DNA of 64,000 nucleotides from Deltaproteobacteria bacterium (GTDB lineage Bacteria; Myxococcota_A; UBA9160; UBA4427), in contig PBFW01000046.1 in NCBI GenBank assembly GCA_002719955.1, positions 27,002 through 91,001 of the forward strand, written 5' to 3'. A program made the translations under genes and the position numbers. The notes beneath the pieces were generated by a model. The model saw nothing but the letters and a program-made list of their open reading frames with translations. It made no database searches and was not told the origin of the DNA. Below, piece after piece: positions 52,167 to 62,059 of the stretch. Numbering within the stretch: the stretch's first letter is position 1; each line of letters begins with the position of its first letter.

Positions 52167-52906
52167 GACGGGCTCCGGTCCCCTTCGAAACGAGGCGCTT
52201 CATCGGCCTCTTCATCTGAATCGTGGGCGTGCTCATGGGAATGGGAATCGGAATTAGAATGGGTGTGCGCGGAATCGTCCGCGCCGTGTGAAGGATGGCC
52301 ATGTCCATCTGCGTGTCCATGTCCGTGATAGGCACCCCTCTCGGGTTCGAAGGCCACCTCTTCCTGAGTTACGTGAAGCCCCAGTCCTCGGACCATCTCA
52401 TCGAGAACGTGATCGGGCTGATAACGCAGCCAGCCGTCTCCGACCTGCAGGGCAACATGCCGATTGCCGAGGTGGTAACAGGCACGCGCCAGCCTCAGGA
52501 GGTCATCGGTCCGCGCCGCCGAAACGCTCTCGGGCGCGGCATGCACATAGACGAACGTTCCATCGGCCCCCCGAAGACAGTCTCCCTCGACGAGCCGCGT
52601 TCCCCGCGACAGCAGAATCGCCGCCTCGCGACCGCTGTCGAGGCAGACGCGCTGACGACTCTTCTGCCGAAGGTCGTAGGGGAGTGTCAGACTGTCCCCC
52701 GCAGACTTCCGCGGGACCGCCTCCGCCATCCGCTCGACGAGCTCGATCATGCCCACGGCGTCGTGACCCGAAGCGTCGTGACCCGAAGCGTCGTGACCCG
52801 CGACGTCGTGACCCGAAAGGTGTTCATCGGAGACATCCTCATGCTCAAGGTCCCCATCAGAACAGGAAATAACGTTGGGCCATTGGTAATTCGCTGGCCG
52901 GCTCAC
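52163..52906 (-). CDS. ureE: urease accessory nickel chaperone UreE with His-rich ends
   Basis: A UreE with extra histidines at both ends. The core begins at [20 protein letters not shown] (start 52750) and includes [40 protein letters not shown] (the metal-binding GNRH motif), and [20 protein letters not shown]. The C-terminal tail (residues ~195-230) is rich in His/Gly/Asp ([16 protein letters not shown] and more). Upstream the frame stays open through four GHD units ([20 protein letters not shown]) to a GTG at 52906 that overlaps ureC by 50 bases. Neither candidate start has a strong ribosome site, so whether the GHD repeats are translated is not settled. It would carry Ni(II) to UreG. The stop overlaps ureF by 4 bases. 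Confidence 0.88.
   Translation of the reverse strand: MSRPANYQWPNVISCSDGDLEHEDVSDEHLSGHDVAGHDASGHDASGHDAVGMIELVERMAEAVPRKSAGDSLTLPYDLRQKSRQRVCLDSGREAAILLSRGTRLVEGDCLRGADGTFVYVHAAPESVSAARTDDLLRLARACYHLGNRHVALQVGDGWLRYQPDHVLDEMVRGLGLHVTQEEVAFEPERGAYHGHGHADGHGHPSHGADDSAHTHSNSDSHSHEHAHDSDEEADEAPRFEGDRSPS
52762..52820 (-). repeat. 15-bp tandem repeats at the ureC-ureE junction
   Basis: Four tandem copies of a 15-bp unit, GTCGTGACCCGAAGC on the plus strand, the last copies slightly diverged. In the ureE frame each unit reads Gly-His-Asp plus two residues. Either a metal-binding extension or slippage-generated spacer. Confidence 0.75.
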
Positions 52907-54560
52907 ACGTCAACAGCTCGCCGTCGGCTCGAACCTCGTAGGTTCTCGAATCCACTTCGATCTCGGGCTCGTAGTCGTTGTGGATCAGATCCGCCTTGCG
53001 CAATTCGCGCGTTTTCTGGCTAGTACCGATCCGGTTGCGTAGGCCGAGCGTCTCCGGAACCCCTGCATCGACTGCGGCACGAGACAGGAAGCTCATGCAG
53101 GTCGAGTTCCGGGCTGCGCCGAGGGCGCCAAACATCGGGCGATAATGCGAGGGCTGCGGGGTCGGAATCGACGCATTCGGATCGCCCATGGGCGCGGCGA
53201 CGATCATTCCCCCCTTGACGACCAGACTCGGCTTGACCCCGAAGAAGGCAGGACGCCAGAGGACGAGGTCGGCGAGGCCCCCGACAGCGACGCTACCCAC
53301 TTCGTGTGCGATGCCGTGGGTGATGGCGGGATTGATGGTGTACTTCGCGATGTACCGCTTGACCCGGGTATTATCGTTTTCGGCTGGATCCCCAGCCAGA
53401 CTGCCGCGCTGCACCTTCATCTTGTGCGCCGTCTGCCAGGTCCGCATGATCACCTCGCCGACGCGCCCCATCGCCTGGGAATCCGAAGCGATCATCGAGA
53501 ACGCACCAAGATCGTGCAGGATGTCCTCCGCAGCGATCGTCTCCCGTCGGATTCGTGACTCGGCGAAGGCGACATCCTCGGGAATCGAGGGGGAGAGATG
53601 GTGGCAGACCATGAGCATGTCGAGATGCTCATCGATCGTGTTCACCGTATAGGGCCGCGTCGGGTTCGTACTCGACGGCATCACGTTGCTCTCGCCGCAG
53701 ACCTTGATGATGTCCGGCGCGTGGCCACCGCCCGCACCCTCCGTGTGATAGGTGTGGATCGTGCGACCGGCAAAGGCCGCGATCGTGTCCTCGACGAATC
53801 CGGATTCGTTGAGCGTATCGGTATGAATCGCCACTTGAACGTCGTGCCGCTCGGCGACAGAGAGGCAGTTGTCGATGGCAGCCGGAGTCGTTCCCCAATC
53901 CTCGTGGAGCTTGAGCCCCATCGCCCCGGCGACGACCTGCTCGTCGAGCGCCTCGGGAAGGCTCGCGTTCCCCTTGCCGAGGTATCCGAGATTGACTGGC
54001 AACGTGTCCGCCGCCTCGAGCATGCGATGGATATTCCAGGGGCCCGGGGTGCAGGTCGTGGCGTTCGTCCCGGTCGCCGGTCCCGTGCCGCCGCCGAGCA
54101 TCGTCGTGATCCCGGACATCAGGGCCTCGTCGATCTGCTGAGGACAGATGAAGTGGATGTGCGCGTCGATCCCACCGGCGGTCACGATCTGGCCTTCCGC
54201 GGCGATCACCTCGGTCCCGGGGCCGATCACGATTTCCACACCGGGCTGGATATCGGGGTTGCCCGCTTTTCCGATAGCGGCGATGCGCCCGTCCTTCACG
54301 CCGATATCGGCTTTGACGATTCCCCAATGGTCGACGATCAGCGCATTGGTGAGGACGAGGTCGACCGATTCGGCGCTGGACCGCTGACTCTGACCCATGC
54401 CGTCGCGGATGACCTTGCCGCCGCCAAAGGTGACCTCTTCGCCGTAGGTCGTCAGGTCCCGCTCGACCTCGATGATGAGTTCCGTGTCGGCGAGTCGAAC
54501 CCGGTCGCCGGTCGTCGGGCCATAGAGTTCCGCATAGGCGCGGCGTGTAATCGTTCTCAC
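52857..54560 (-). CDS. ureC: urease subunit alpha
   Basis: A 567-residue catalytic subunit with every active-site residue, at the same numbers as in Klebsiella urease: H134 and H136 ([10 protein letters not shown]), carbamylated K217 (GLKLHEDWG), H246 ([10 protein letters not shown]), H272 ([12 protein letters not shown] region), the flap C319 and H320 ([18 protein letters not shown]), and D360 ([11 protein letters not shown]). It binds two Ni(II) and hydrolyses urea to ammonia and carbamate. The GTG start overlaps the TGA of ureB (GTGA), so translation is coupled. The order ureD-ureA-ureB-ureC-ureE-ureF-ureG is the common one. Confidence 0.98.
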   Translation of the reverse strand: MRTITRRAYAELYGPTTGDRVRLADTELIIEVERDLTTYGEEVTFGGGKVIRDGMGQSQRSSAESVDLVLTNALIVDHWGIVKADIGVKDGRIAAIGKAGNPDIQPGVEIVIGPGTEVIAAEGQIVTAGGIDAHIHFICPQQIDEALMSGITTMLGGGTGPATGTNATTCTPGPWNIHRMLEAADTLPVNLGYLGKGNASLPEALDEQVVAGAMGLKLHEDWGTTPAAIDNCLSVAERHDVQVAIHTDTLNESGFVEDTIAAFAGRTIHTYHTEGAGGGHAPDIIKVCGESNVMPSSTNPTRPYTVNTIDEHLDMLMVCHHLSPSIPEDVAFAESRIRRETIAAEDILHDLGAFSMIASDSQAMGRVGEVIMRTWQTAHKMKVQRGSLAGDPAENDNTRVKRYIAKYTINPAITHGIAHEVGSVAVGGLADLVLWRPAFFGVKPSLVVKGGMIVAAPMGDPNASIPTPQPSHYRPMFGALGAARNSTCMSFLSRAAVDAGVPETLGLRNRIGTSQKTRELRKADLIHNDYEPEIEVDSRTYEVRADGELLTCEPASELPMAQRYFLF

Positions 54561-54874
54561 TTCGACTCTTCCAATGTGCCCATGACCTCGCCTCGAAAGC
54601 CGTAAACCGAGCGTTCGCCCGCGTAAGCAACCAGTTCGACCGTCCGGGACTGCCCCGGCTCGAAACGAAGGGCCGTGCCCGCCGGAATATTCAGACGAAA
54701 GCCCCGTGCCTGCTCGCGCTCGAAGACGAGCGCGGGGTTGGTCTCGAAAAAATGGTAGTGGGAGCCGACTTGAATGGGCCGATCGCCCTGGCTCTCGACC
54801 ACCAGGGTGCGCATCTCCCGCCCTTCATTGAGGGAGATCTCTCCCTCCGCCGTCATGATTTCACCGGCTTTCAT
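54557..54874 (-). CDS. ureB: urease subunit beta
   Basis: A 105-residue beta subunit: [20 protein letters not shown], the block [20 protein letters not shown] (conserved G-S-H-x-H-F-x-E-x-N), and [20 protein letters not shown] followed by [20 protein letters not shown]. It packs against the alpha subunit and has no catalytic residue. It begins 31 bases after ureA and overlaps ureC by 4 bases. The separate gamma and beta genes are as in most bacteria, not fused as in Helicobacter. Confidence 0.96.
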   Translation of the reverse strand: MKAGEIMTAEGEISLNEGREMRTLVVESQGDRPIQVGSHYHFFETNPALVFEREQARGFRLNIPAGTALRFEPGQSRTVELVAYAGERSVYGFRGEVMGTLEESK

Positions 54875-54905
54875 GATGCTTGTCGCCTCCGCAACGGCCC
54901 TGCTC

Positions 54906-55208
54906 TCATTGAATCGGATCGTGCACCGTGACCAACTTGGTGCCGTCCGGGAACGTCGCTTCGACCTGCACTTCGTGCAGCATTTCGGCGACGCCGTCCA
55001 TGACCTCATCGGCGCTGAGAATCTCGCACCCCTCGCTCATGAGTTCGGCCACCGTTCGGCCATCGCGCGCCCCCTCGACGATCGCGGCGCTGATCAGCGC
55101 GACGGCCTCAGGATGATTGAGCTTGAGGCCCCGGGCCCGACGGCGCTCGGCCACGAGCGCGGCGGTGAAGAGAAGGAGTTTATCCTTCTCGCGCGGGGTC
55201 AGATTCAT
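54906..55208 (-). CDS. ureA: urease subunit gamma
   Basis: A 100-residue gamma subunit: [40 protein letters not shown], and [40 protein letters not shown]. All conserved blocks are there. The ATG follows GGAGACCCAAG. It starts 70 bases after ureD. Confidence 0.97.
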   Translation of the reverse strand: MNLTPREKDKLLLFTAALVAERRRARGLKLNHPEAVALISAAIVEGARDGRTVAELMSEGCEILSADEVMDGVAEMLHEVQVEATFPDGTKLVTVHDPIQ

Positions 55209-55278
55209 CTTGGGTCTCCTCGCGAGCAACCATACCAATCGACCCGCGTACCGAACAATAGGCCGTCTCGTGGCAGGG

Positions 55279-56178
55279 TCACGTGTGCCAGATCCGGGGC
55301 TCCGAAGCGGGGCGATTCATCGTGAGCGGACGAAGTCTCTGCCACAGCTTCGAGAAGGTCATCGAAAGCGGCTCGCACGTCGCCGCGAGTCCGCGAGCAA
55401 CGAGCACATCACCGATCAGGGTCGAGGCGCAGAGCGCATCGGGCAGATCCGAGAGGACCTCTCTCGAAGCAGCCAGGACCGCCTCGTCCGCGTGCGTCGT
55501 CACGAAGGTCGCGCAGGCGGCATGGTCCCGTAGTCCTGGCAACCCTCCCATTCCGCCACGTTGACGTTCCAACAACTGGGGCTCACCATCTCGAAACAGT
55601 TCGAAACGAAAATCAATCTCCCCGTCCTCGAAGGGCTCCTGGAGCGAGGGACGCCCCAATCCGAGGATTTCCCAGCCGCAGAACCGCGCATTCCCCTCGA
55701 GTTCGATCCGGGTCGCCAACCGCGCGTGCGCGCCATCAAAGAGCAGTGTTTCCTGCGGTAGCCACTCGAAGGTCGCCGCCTCCGCCACCCGCGCGACCTG
55801 TTGCGCCTGGGCTTCGAGTCCCCGGCTGAAATTCCAACGCGTCGCCCCCGGCGTCGTGATGAGCGCGTGGCAAGCCGGCTTCACGTCGAAACTCATTCGA
55901 AGATCATCGCCTCCGACGATGCCCGCCGGCGGGTGAAGCAGGTAGACGTGGCAGACCTCGTCGCCCTCGGGATAGAAGGGCCTCTGTATGGTGAGCGGGC
56001 CTCTCTGACGCTTCTTGACGAGGGTCCTTCCGCTGCGCTGATGGAAGTGCAGCGCGAGGTCAGCCTGCCAACCCGAAGCCGACTCGCGAATCGGCCATCG
56101 GACCGGATCGACCGTCTGCTCGGGGGCTCCCGGCCCAGCCTGTCCAACCCGAGCCTCGAATCCCTGCATGCCGCTCAC
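55279..56178 (-). CDS. ureD: urease accessory protein UreD (UreH)
   Basis: A 299-residue Ure[61 protein letters not shown], and [20 protein letters not shown], all typical. It scaffolds UreF and UreG on the apo-urease and carries nickel through an internal channel. The start is a GTG three codons before an ATG. It begins 7 bases after the urtE stop, which joins the transporter genes and the urease genes into one unit. Confidence 0.94.
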   Translation of the reverse strand: MSGMQGFEARVGQAGPGAPEQTVDPVRWPIRESASGWQADLALHFHQRSGRTLVKKRQRGPLTIQRPFYPEGDEVCHVYLLHPPAGIVGGDDLRMSFDVKPACHALITTPGATRWNFSRGLEAQAQQVARVAEAATFEWLPQETLLFDGAHARLATRIELEGNARFCGWEILGLGRPSLQEPFEDGEIDFRFELFRDGEPQLLERQRGGMGGLPGLRDHAACATFVTTHADEAVLAASREVLSDLPDALCASTLIGDVLVARGLAATCEPLSMTFSKLWQRLRPLTMNRPASEPRIWHT

Positions 56179-56185
56179 CCCGACT

Positions 56186-56884
56186 TCACACCGTCAAGTA
56201 TCGACGGACGACCTCATCGTCGAGTTCATCCATCGCCCCGCTCGCGACCGTCCGCCCCTTGTCGAGCACGTAGAATCGATCGGCCACGCGTCTCGCAAGA
56301 GGCAGCTTCTGCTCGACGAGCAGGACGCTAATTCCCATCTGTTGATTGAGGCGAGCGATCGTGTCGCCGATCTCCTGCACGATATTGGGCTGGATCCCTT
56401 CCGTCGGCTCATCGAGAATCAGGAGACTCGGCTCGAGGATCATCGCTCGCCCGACCGCGAGTTGCTGCTGTTGTCCGCCGGACAGATCTCCGCCGTAGCG
56501 TCGCAACATCTGTCGCAAGACGGGGAATGTCTCGAGAACCCGGTCGTAAGCCCGCTTGCCGCGCGGGCCCCGATTGATCAAGAGGGCGATCCGCAGATTC
56601 TCGTCCACCGTGAGACGCGGGAAGATCTCGCGGCCCTGCGGCACGTATCCGATTCCCCCGCGTGCCCGAACCTCCGCGGGCAGCTTCGACAGCACCGTAT
56701 CGCCGTAGCGGATCTCTCCGCTCTGGATCGGCAGAAGGCCCATGATGCATTTCAGCGTGGTCGTCTTGCCGACACCGTTGCGACCCATCAGGCACGTGCA
56801 GGAACCGCTCGGCACTTCGAGCGAGAGATCCCACAACGTATGGCTCTCTCCGTAATGTTGATTGACGCCACTCAAGCTCAGCAC
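56186..56884 (-). CDS. urtE: urea ABC transporter ATP-binding protein UrtE
   Basis: A 232-residue LivF-type ATPase: Walker A CLMGRNGVGKTTTLKCIMGL, signature LSGGQQQQLAVGRAMILEPS, Walker B LLILDEPTEGIQPNIVQEIG. The segment GGIGYVPQGREIFPRLTVDE is typical of UrtE. The GTG start overlaps the TAG of urtD by one base (TAGTG) after GGGGGAA. It powers urea uptake together with UrtD. Confidence 0.95.
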   Translation of the reverse strand: MLSLSGVNQHYGESHTLWDLSLEVPSGSCTCLMGRNGVGKTTTLKCIMGLLPIQSGEIRYGDTVLSKLPAEVRARGGIGYVPQGREIFPRLTVDENLRIALLINRGPRGKRAYDRVLETFPVLRQMLRRYGGDLSGGQQQQLAVGRAMILEPSLLILDEPTEGIQPNIVQEIGDTIARLNQQMGISVLLVEQKLPLARRVADRFYVLDKGRTVASGAMDELDDEVVRRYLTV

Positions 56885-57708
56885 TATTCCCCCAGGTAGA
56901 CCTTGATCACCTTCGGATCGTTCTGAACGGAATCCATGTCCCCCTCGGCCAACACCTGACCCTCGTGCAACACGGTAACGCGACGCGCGATCGACCGGAC
57001 GAATTCCATATCGTGTTCCACGACGACGACCGAACGGTCTCCCGCGAGTGAAGTCAGGAGCTCGGCCGTCCGCTCGGTTTCTTGATGCGTCATGCCCGCC
57101 ACCGGCTCGTCCACGAGCAGGAGCTGAGGCTCCTGCATCAGGAGCATGCCGATCTCGAGCCACTGTTTCTGTCCGTGGGAAATCGCGCCCGCACGAAGCG
57201 TACGACACTCGGTCAGTCCGACCGTTTCGAGCACTGATTCGATCCGGTCCCTCTGCTCACCGCTCATTCGCGCCCTGAGCGTCACCCAAACGCTTCGGCT
57301 GGCCTTCATGGCGAGCTCGAGATTCACGAACACCGAGAGTTCCTCGAAGACGGTGGGCTTCTGGAATTTGCGGCCGATTCCGGCGATCGCGATCTCCGGC
57401 TCGCTCATCGTGAGCAGATCGATGTCCCGGTCGAAGAAGGCCTGACCGGAATCCGGTCGCGTCTTGCCAGTCACCACATCCATCATCGTGCTCTTGCCGG
57501 CCCCGTTGGGGCCGATGATGCATCGCAGCTCGCCGCGCTCAATCAACAAGCTCAGGTTGTCGAGGGCGCGAAAACCATCGAAGCTGACGGTGATTCCGTT
57601 CAGATAGAGAATGGAACCGTGTAGCAGGTCGATTGCGGAAGCTCCGGAGGGCGCCCCCGCTGCGCGCGCGCCCTTGACCTTCAGGTTCTCTTCGACTCCC
57701 GTGCTCAT
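56884..57708 (-). CDS. urtD: urea ABC transporter ATP-binding protein UrtD
   Basis: A 274-residue LivG-type ATPase: LRCIIGPNGAGKSTMMDVVT (Walker A), AGAISHGQKQWLEIGMLLMQ (signature in the ISHGQKQWLE form special to UrtD), EPQLLLVDEPVAGMTHQETE (Walker B), and the switch His in VVVVEHDMEFVRSIA. A ~25-residue Ala/Gly N-terminal extension precedes. The ATG overlaps the urtC stop by ATGA. Confidence 0.96.
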   Translation of the reverse strand: MSTGVEENLKVKGARAAGAPSGASAIDLLHGSILYLNGITVSFDGFRALDNLSLLIERGELRCIIGPNGAGKSTMMDVVTGKTRPDSGQAFFDRDIDLLTMSEPEIAIAGIGRKFQKPTVFEELSVFVNLELAMKASRSVWVTLRARMSGEQRDRIESVLETVGLTECRTLRAGAISHGQKQWLEIGMLLMQEPQLLLVDEPVAGMTHQETERTAELLTSLAGDRSVVVVEHDMEFVRSIARRVTVLHEGQVLAEGDMDSVQNDPKVIKVYLGE

Positions 57709-58787
57709 TTGGAGGACCGCCCCAGCAGACCAACGACACCTCTCGGCAGGAACAGGGTGCCGAGAACGAAAATTCCGCCGAGGACGAAGAGCCAGGCTTC
57801 GGGCAGCAATCCGGTGAACTGGGTCTTCGCAAAGTTCACGAGCACGGCACCCGCAATGGGGCCGTAGAGCGTGCCTCGGCCGCCGATGGCGACCCAGATG
57901 ACCAGCTCGATCGAGTTGAGGGGAGCGAACTCACCGGGATTGATGATGCCGACCTGCGGGACATAGAGCGCCCCCGCGATCCCGGCGATCATCGCCGATA
58001 CGACGAAGATCCAAAGCTTGTAGTACTCGACCTGGTACCCGAGAAAACGAGCCCTGTCCTCGGCATCCCGAATCGAAATCACGATTCGACCGAATTTCGA
58101 CTCGGTGATCAATCGGCACACGCTGTACGCCAGACCCAAGAAAACCAGTGTCGCCACGAGGAGTGCGACGCGCGTGCCATCGGTCTGAAGATTGAAGCCG
58201 AGGAGCTCCTTGAAGTCCGTCAAGCCGTTATTCCCGCCGAAGCCCATCTCGTTCCGGAAGAACGCCAGCAGCAGCGCGTAGGTCAGCGCCTGCGTGATGA
58301 TCGACAGGTAGACGCCATTCACACGCGAGCGGAACGCGAACCAGCCGAAGACGAGAGCGAGAAAACCGGGAACGGCGATCACCATCAACATCGCGAAAGG
58401 GAAGCTCGAGAACCCGAACCAGTACCAGGGCAATTCCTGCCAGTTCAGGAAGACCATGAAGTCAGGCAAGAGCGGGTTCCCGTAAACCCCTCGGTCTCCG
58501 ATCTGGCGCATGAGGTACATGCCCATCGCGTAGCCCCCCAGCGCAAAAAAGGCGCCGTGGCCCAGAGTGAGGATCCCGCAGTAGCCCCAGATCAGATCGA
58601 CCGCGAGCGCGAGCATCGCGTAGCAGAGATATTTGCCGAGGAGCGTCACACTGAACGTCGACACGTGCAGCGCGGAGGTTTCCGGCACGAGTAGATTCAG
58701 GATCGGAACCGCGATGACGAGCATGGCGATTCCGCCCATCACAATCGTATCCGCGGTCGTTCGTCCTTCGCGAAGGAGCTTCAGCAT
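57705..58787 (-). CDS. urtC: urea ABC transporter permease UrtC
   Basis: A 360-residue LivM-type permease with eight or more membrane helices, for example YLCYAMLALAVDLIWGYCGI, LTLGHGAFFALGGYAMGMYL (the conserved LSLGHGAFF motif), and AIGGRGTLYGPIAGAVLVNF near the end. It forms the urea channel with UrtB. The start ATG lies 7 bases after urtB; an open frame further upstream is the shadow of urtB. Confidence 0.95.
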   Translation of the reverse strand: MLKLLREGRTTADTIVMGGIAMLVIAVPILNLLVPETSALHVSTFSVTLLGKYLCYAMLALAVDLIWGYCGILTLGHGAFFALGGYAMGMYLMRQIGDRGVYGNPLLPDFMVFLNWQELPWYWFGFSSFPFAMLMVIAVPGFLALVFGWFAFRSRVNGVYLSIITQALTYALLLAFFRNEMGFGGNNGLTDFKELLGFNLQTDGTRVALLVATLVFLGLAYSVCRLITESKFGRIVISIRDAEDRARFLGYQVEYYKLWIFVVSAMIAGIAGALYVPQVGIINPGEFAPLNSIELVIWVAIGGRGTLYGPIAGAVLVNFAKTQFTGLLPEAWLFVLGGIFVLGTLFLPRGVVGLLGRSSK

Positions 58788-58794
58788 CCCGAAC

Positions 58795-60426
58795 TCAAGC
58801 CTCCGCGGCACGGCCCTGCTGCGGGAAAAGTCCGCGGGGTCGTTTTTGTATGAAAAGGATGATGAACACGAGCACGACGATCTTCGCGAGAACGGCCCCG
58901 GCGAAGGGCTCGAGGAATTTGTTGGCAATCCCGAGAGAGAGGCCTGCGACGAGCGTGCCCCACAGATTCCCGACGCCTCCGAAGACGACGACCATGAAGG
59001 AGTCGACGATATGGCTCTGGCCCAGATTCGGGCCGACATTCGTCAGCTGGCTGAGCGCGACGCCGGCGAGGCCGGCGACGCCGGAGCCCAGACCGAAGGT
59101 CGACGCATCGATCCAGCCGCCCCGGACCCCCATCGCCCGGGCCATGTCCCGATTCTGCGAGACGGCTCGAATCTGAAGCCCCAGGGTCGTGAAGCGCAGA
59201 ATCACGGTCAGCGCGGCGAACACGCCGATACTGAAGAGGATGATGTAGAGCCGGTTGTAGGTGAAGGCGAGGGCGTCGTTGATCACGAGCCGTCCGCTCA
59301 TCCATTCCGGCGTCGAAACGGCCCGGTTGAGCGGCGAGAAGATCGAACGAACCGCTTGCTGGAGAACGAGGCTCACGCCAAAGGTCGCCAGCAAGGTCTC
59401 CAAGGGGCGCCCGTACAGAAATCTTACGACGCCGCGCTCGATCCCCACTCCGACGAACGCCGACACGAAGAAGGCGACGGGGATCGCTGCAAAGAGCGAT
59501 GCCTCGAGCTGACCGGGCATCAACTGCTGGACCACCCAGGTCGAATAGGCCCCGAGCATCATCAACTCGCCGTGGGCCATATTGATCACACCCATCACGC
59601 CGAAGGTGATTGCAAGACCCGTGGCGGAGAGCACCAGGATGAATCCGAGACTCAAGCCAAAGAACATGGTCTCGACGAGAGAGAGGATGCGTCTCGAACC
59701 ATCGATCTCTTCGATCGCGAGGGTCGCGGCTTGACGAACCGCCTCGTCCGGCTCGTTGGGTGTCCCCTCGTCGTTCACTTCGACGAGCCGAGAGAGGCGA
59801 TTTCGCACTTCCCCGTGCAGGCTCCCCGACAGGATTTCGATGGCCGCGAGTCGGATCTGGGCATCCGCGTCGTCGAGTTCTGAAAGGGCGAGTGCGACGC
59901 GTAGCGCGACCTGGACATCCGAGTCGTTCTCCCGGAGCAGCGCCTTTCGGAGCAACTCGACGGTCTCGGCCGAGAGCGATCCGTAGAGAGATTTCGCGGC
60001 GGCCTCGCGCGCCGATGCCTCGGCCACACCGAGGCTCAGCCTCGCGATTTCTCGTCGGAGCGTGCCCCTCATCTTGTTGTTGATGATCACTTTTTTGAGA
60101 GCGGACTTCTCTGTCGGCCCCAGCGCCTCAGCGCTCTCGGCGTCGAACGCGGTAAGTTCCTCGCCCTGCTCCTCGACGACGACGATTCGCTTGTCGGATT
60201 TCTGGAGATAGATCTGACCGGCGAGCAAGGATTCGAGAAAACGTCGCGCGGAATCGCCACCGACTTCGGCGACCTGCATGACCGCCTCACCCTTGGTACG
60301 AAAGCTCTTGCTCTTGAGCCCTTCGAGGGCAGTTGCCATCGGAGTGTCATCGGCATGCGCTGGCCCGACGACCGCGAAGGCCAGGACGGAGAGCAAGACA
60401 GAGAGGATGATCCCGAGCCGCGCCAC
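58795..60426 (-). CDS. urtB: urea ABC transporter permease UrtB
   Basis: A 543-residue permease in two parts. Residues 1-25 are a signal peptide (VLLSVLAFAVVGPAHA); residues ~26-245 are a periplasmic HEAT-like helical domain found only in UrtB (EAVMQVAEVGGDSARRFLES, IARLSLGVAEASAREAAAKS, VRQAATLAIEEIDGSRRILS). From ~250 there are the membrane helices of a LivH-type permease (MFFGLSLGFILVLSATGLAI, TFGVMGVINMAHGELMMLGA, FGVSLVLQQAVRSIF, VVFGGVGNLWGTLVAGLSLG). The GTG start follows AGGCGG. A 305-base gap with a hairpin separates it from urtA. Confidence 0.95.
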   Translation of the reverse strand: MARLGIILSVLLSVLAFAVVGPAHADDTPMATALEGLKSKSFRTKGEAVMQVAEVGGDSARRFLESLLAGQIYLQKSDKRIVVVEEQGEELTAFDAESAEALGPTEKSALKKVIINNKMRGTLRREIARLSLGVAEASAREAAAKSLYGSLSAETVELLRKALLRENDSDVQVALRVALALSELDDADAQIRLAAIEILSGSLHGEVRNRLSRLVEVNDEGTPNEPDEAVRQAATLAIEEIDGSRRILSLVETMFFGLSLGFILVLSATGLAITFGVMGVINMAHGELMMLGAYSTWVVQQLMPGQLEASLFAAIPVAFFVSAFVGVGIERGVVRFLYGRPLETLLATFGVSLVLQQAVRSIFSPLNRAVSTPEWMSGRLVINDALAFTYNRLYIILFSIGVFAALTVILRFTTLGLQIRAVSQNRDMARAMGVRGGWIDASTFGLGSGVAGLAGVALSQLTNVGPNLGQSHIVDSFMVVVFGGVGNLWGTLVAGLSLGIANKFLEPFAGAVLAKIVVLVFIILFIQKRPRGLFPQQGRAAEA

Positions 60427-60731
60427 CGATCACACCGCCTTAGTATCCGTTCGAGTTCAACTGGCTGATCCGTCTTCGCGGCTGGCTACAGATCCGCGCC
60501 CAGCGACGGGTCAATGATGCTTCGCCTTTGAAGGTGGAGTGGCCCAGGTCAATCCGAGACAGGGGAGTGTCCCACCCGCAACCATTGCCGTTCCGTGGGC
60601 CCCGGAGACCGTAATCCATCCCAACCTGCGCGGCGGCAAGCCCCCAGAGGATGGGAAGGCGGCGGCATCTCCTCCGCCTTCCCATCTCTCTCAGAGTTCG
60701 ACTGGAGAGACTTCATGATCCGAGCCGTCGC
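60427..60731. other. urtA-urtB intergenic region
   Basis: 305 bases without a gene. It holds the strong hairpin at 60650-60686. The rest has no obvious promoter; urtB and the genes after it are probably fed by read-through from urtA. Confidence 0.5.
60650..60686 (-). terminator. hairpin between urtA and urtB
   Basis: A perfect 13-bp inverted repeat GATGGGAAGGCGG / CCGCCTTCCCATC with an 11-base loop, 46 bases downstream of the urtA stop. No U run follows on the minus strand. A likely function is partial termination or protection of the urtA message, so that the binding protein is made in excess over the permease, as is usual for ABC importers. Confidence 0.65.
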
Positions 60732-62015
60732 TCAGAAATTCTGACCCGAGCACTTCTTCGTCAGCGTATTGTAGTTCCCGCAATTGAGCTTCGGGGTCCA
60801 GTCGGCCCTGATGACCTTGCTCTCGGGAAGGAAATCCGACCAGGCGTCGCCTTCGACGAGTCCATCGGTCTCCCAGACGGTGGCGAACTGGCCATCGTCC
60901 TGGATCTCTCCGATCAACACGGGCTTCGTAATGTGATGATTGGCCAGCATCTTCGACGTACCGCCGGAGAGGTTTGGTGACTCGACACCGATGATCGCCT
61001 TCTGGACCGCTGTCGGATCGGTGGTTCCGGCTGCCTCGACCGCCTTGACCCACATGTTGAAGCCAATGTAGTGGGCTTCCATGGGATCATTCGTGACGCG
61101 CTTCTTGTTCTTGATGAACTCGTGCCAGGCATTGATGAAGTTGTCGTTGCCCCTGGCGTCGACGCTCATGAAATAGTTCCAGGCCGCGAGATGCCCAACC
61201 AAAGGCTTCGTGTCGATTCCCGACAGCTCTTCTTCACCGACAGAGAAGGCAACCACCGGGATGTCGGCCGCCGACACATCCTGGTTTCCGAGCTCCTTGT
61301 AGAAGGGTACGTTCGCATCACCGTTGATCGTCGAGACGACCGCCGTCTTCTTGCCGACGCTTCCGAATTTCTTGACGTCGGACACGATGCTCTGCCAATC
61401 GGAGTGACCGAAGGGCGTGTAGTTGATCATGATGTCCTTGTCCGCGACGCCCTTGCCCTTGAGGTACGCCTCGAGGATCTTGTTCGTCGTGCGAGGATAG
61501 ACATAGTCCGTTCCCGCCAGAACCCACCGCTTCACGCCGATCTCATCCATCAGATAGTCGACGGCGGGGATGGCCTGCTGGTTCGGAGCGGCGCCCGTGT
61601 AGAAGACGTTCTTCGAGGACTCTTCGCCCTCGTACTGGACAGGGTAGAAGAGAATGCCGTTGAGTTCCTCGAAGACCGGCAGCACAGACTTCCGCGAAAC
61701 GGATGTCCAACAGCCGAAGGTCACGGCGACCTTGTCCTTCGCGAGCAGCTGACGTGCCTTTTCGGCGAAGAGCGGCCAGTCCGAAGCAGGGTCGACGACG
61801 ACCGCTTCGAGCTGCTTGCCGAGCAAGCCGCCCTTCTTGTTCTGCTCGTCGATGAGCATGAGGACCGTGTCCTTGAGTGTCGTCTCACTGATTGCCATCG
61901 TTCCCGACAGCGAGTGAAGGACACCCACCTTGATCGTGTCTTCCGCAGCTGCCGGAGAGACGGTCGCTACTAATAGAATGCTCGCAGCAAGCACCTTTCG
62001 AAAATAATTCTGCAC
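60732..62015 (-). CDS. urtA: urea ABC transporter substrate-binding protein UrtA
   Basis: A 427-residue periplasmic binding protein with signal peptide FRKVLAASILLVATVSPAAA. The mature start EDTIKVGVLHSLSGTMAISE and the following TTLKDTVLMLIDEQNKKGG are diagnostic for UrtA, as are FGCWTSVSRKSVLPVFEELN and GILFYPVQYEGEESSKNVFY, and the GDANVPFYKELG-type segment. It captures urea and hands it to UrtBC. It starts 44 bases after the porin gene. Confidence 0.97.
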   Translation of the reverse strand: MQNYFRKVLAASILLVATVSPAAAEDTIKVGVLHSLSGTMAISETTLKDTVLMLIDEQNKKGGLLGKQLEAVVVDPASDWPLFAEKARQLLAKDKVAVTFGCWTSVSRKSVLPVFEELNGILFYPVQYEGEESSKNVFYTGAAPNQQAIPAVDYLMDEIGVKRWVLAGTDYVYPRTTNKILEAYLKGKGVADKDIMINYTPFGHSDWQSIVSDVKKFGSVGKKTAVVSTINGDANVPFYKELGNQDVSAADIPVVAFSVGEEELSGIDTKPLVGHLAAWNYFMSVDARGNDNFINAWHEFIKNKKRVTNDPMEAHYIGFNMWVKAVEAAGTTDPTAVQKAIIGVESPNLSGGTSKMLANHHITKPVLIGEIQDDGQFATVWETDGLVEGDAWSDFLPESKVIRADWTPKLNCGNYNTLTKKCSGQNF

Positions 62016-62059
62016 GTTATTCCTCGTAAGAGTTGAGAGGGTTTACTTCCCGAAGCTAG

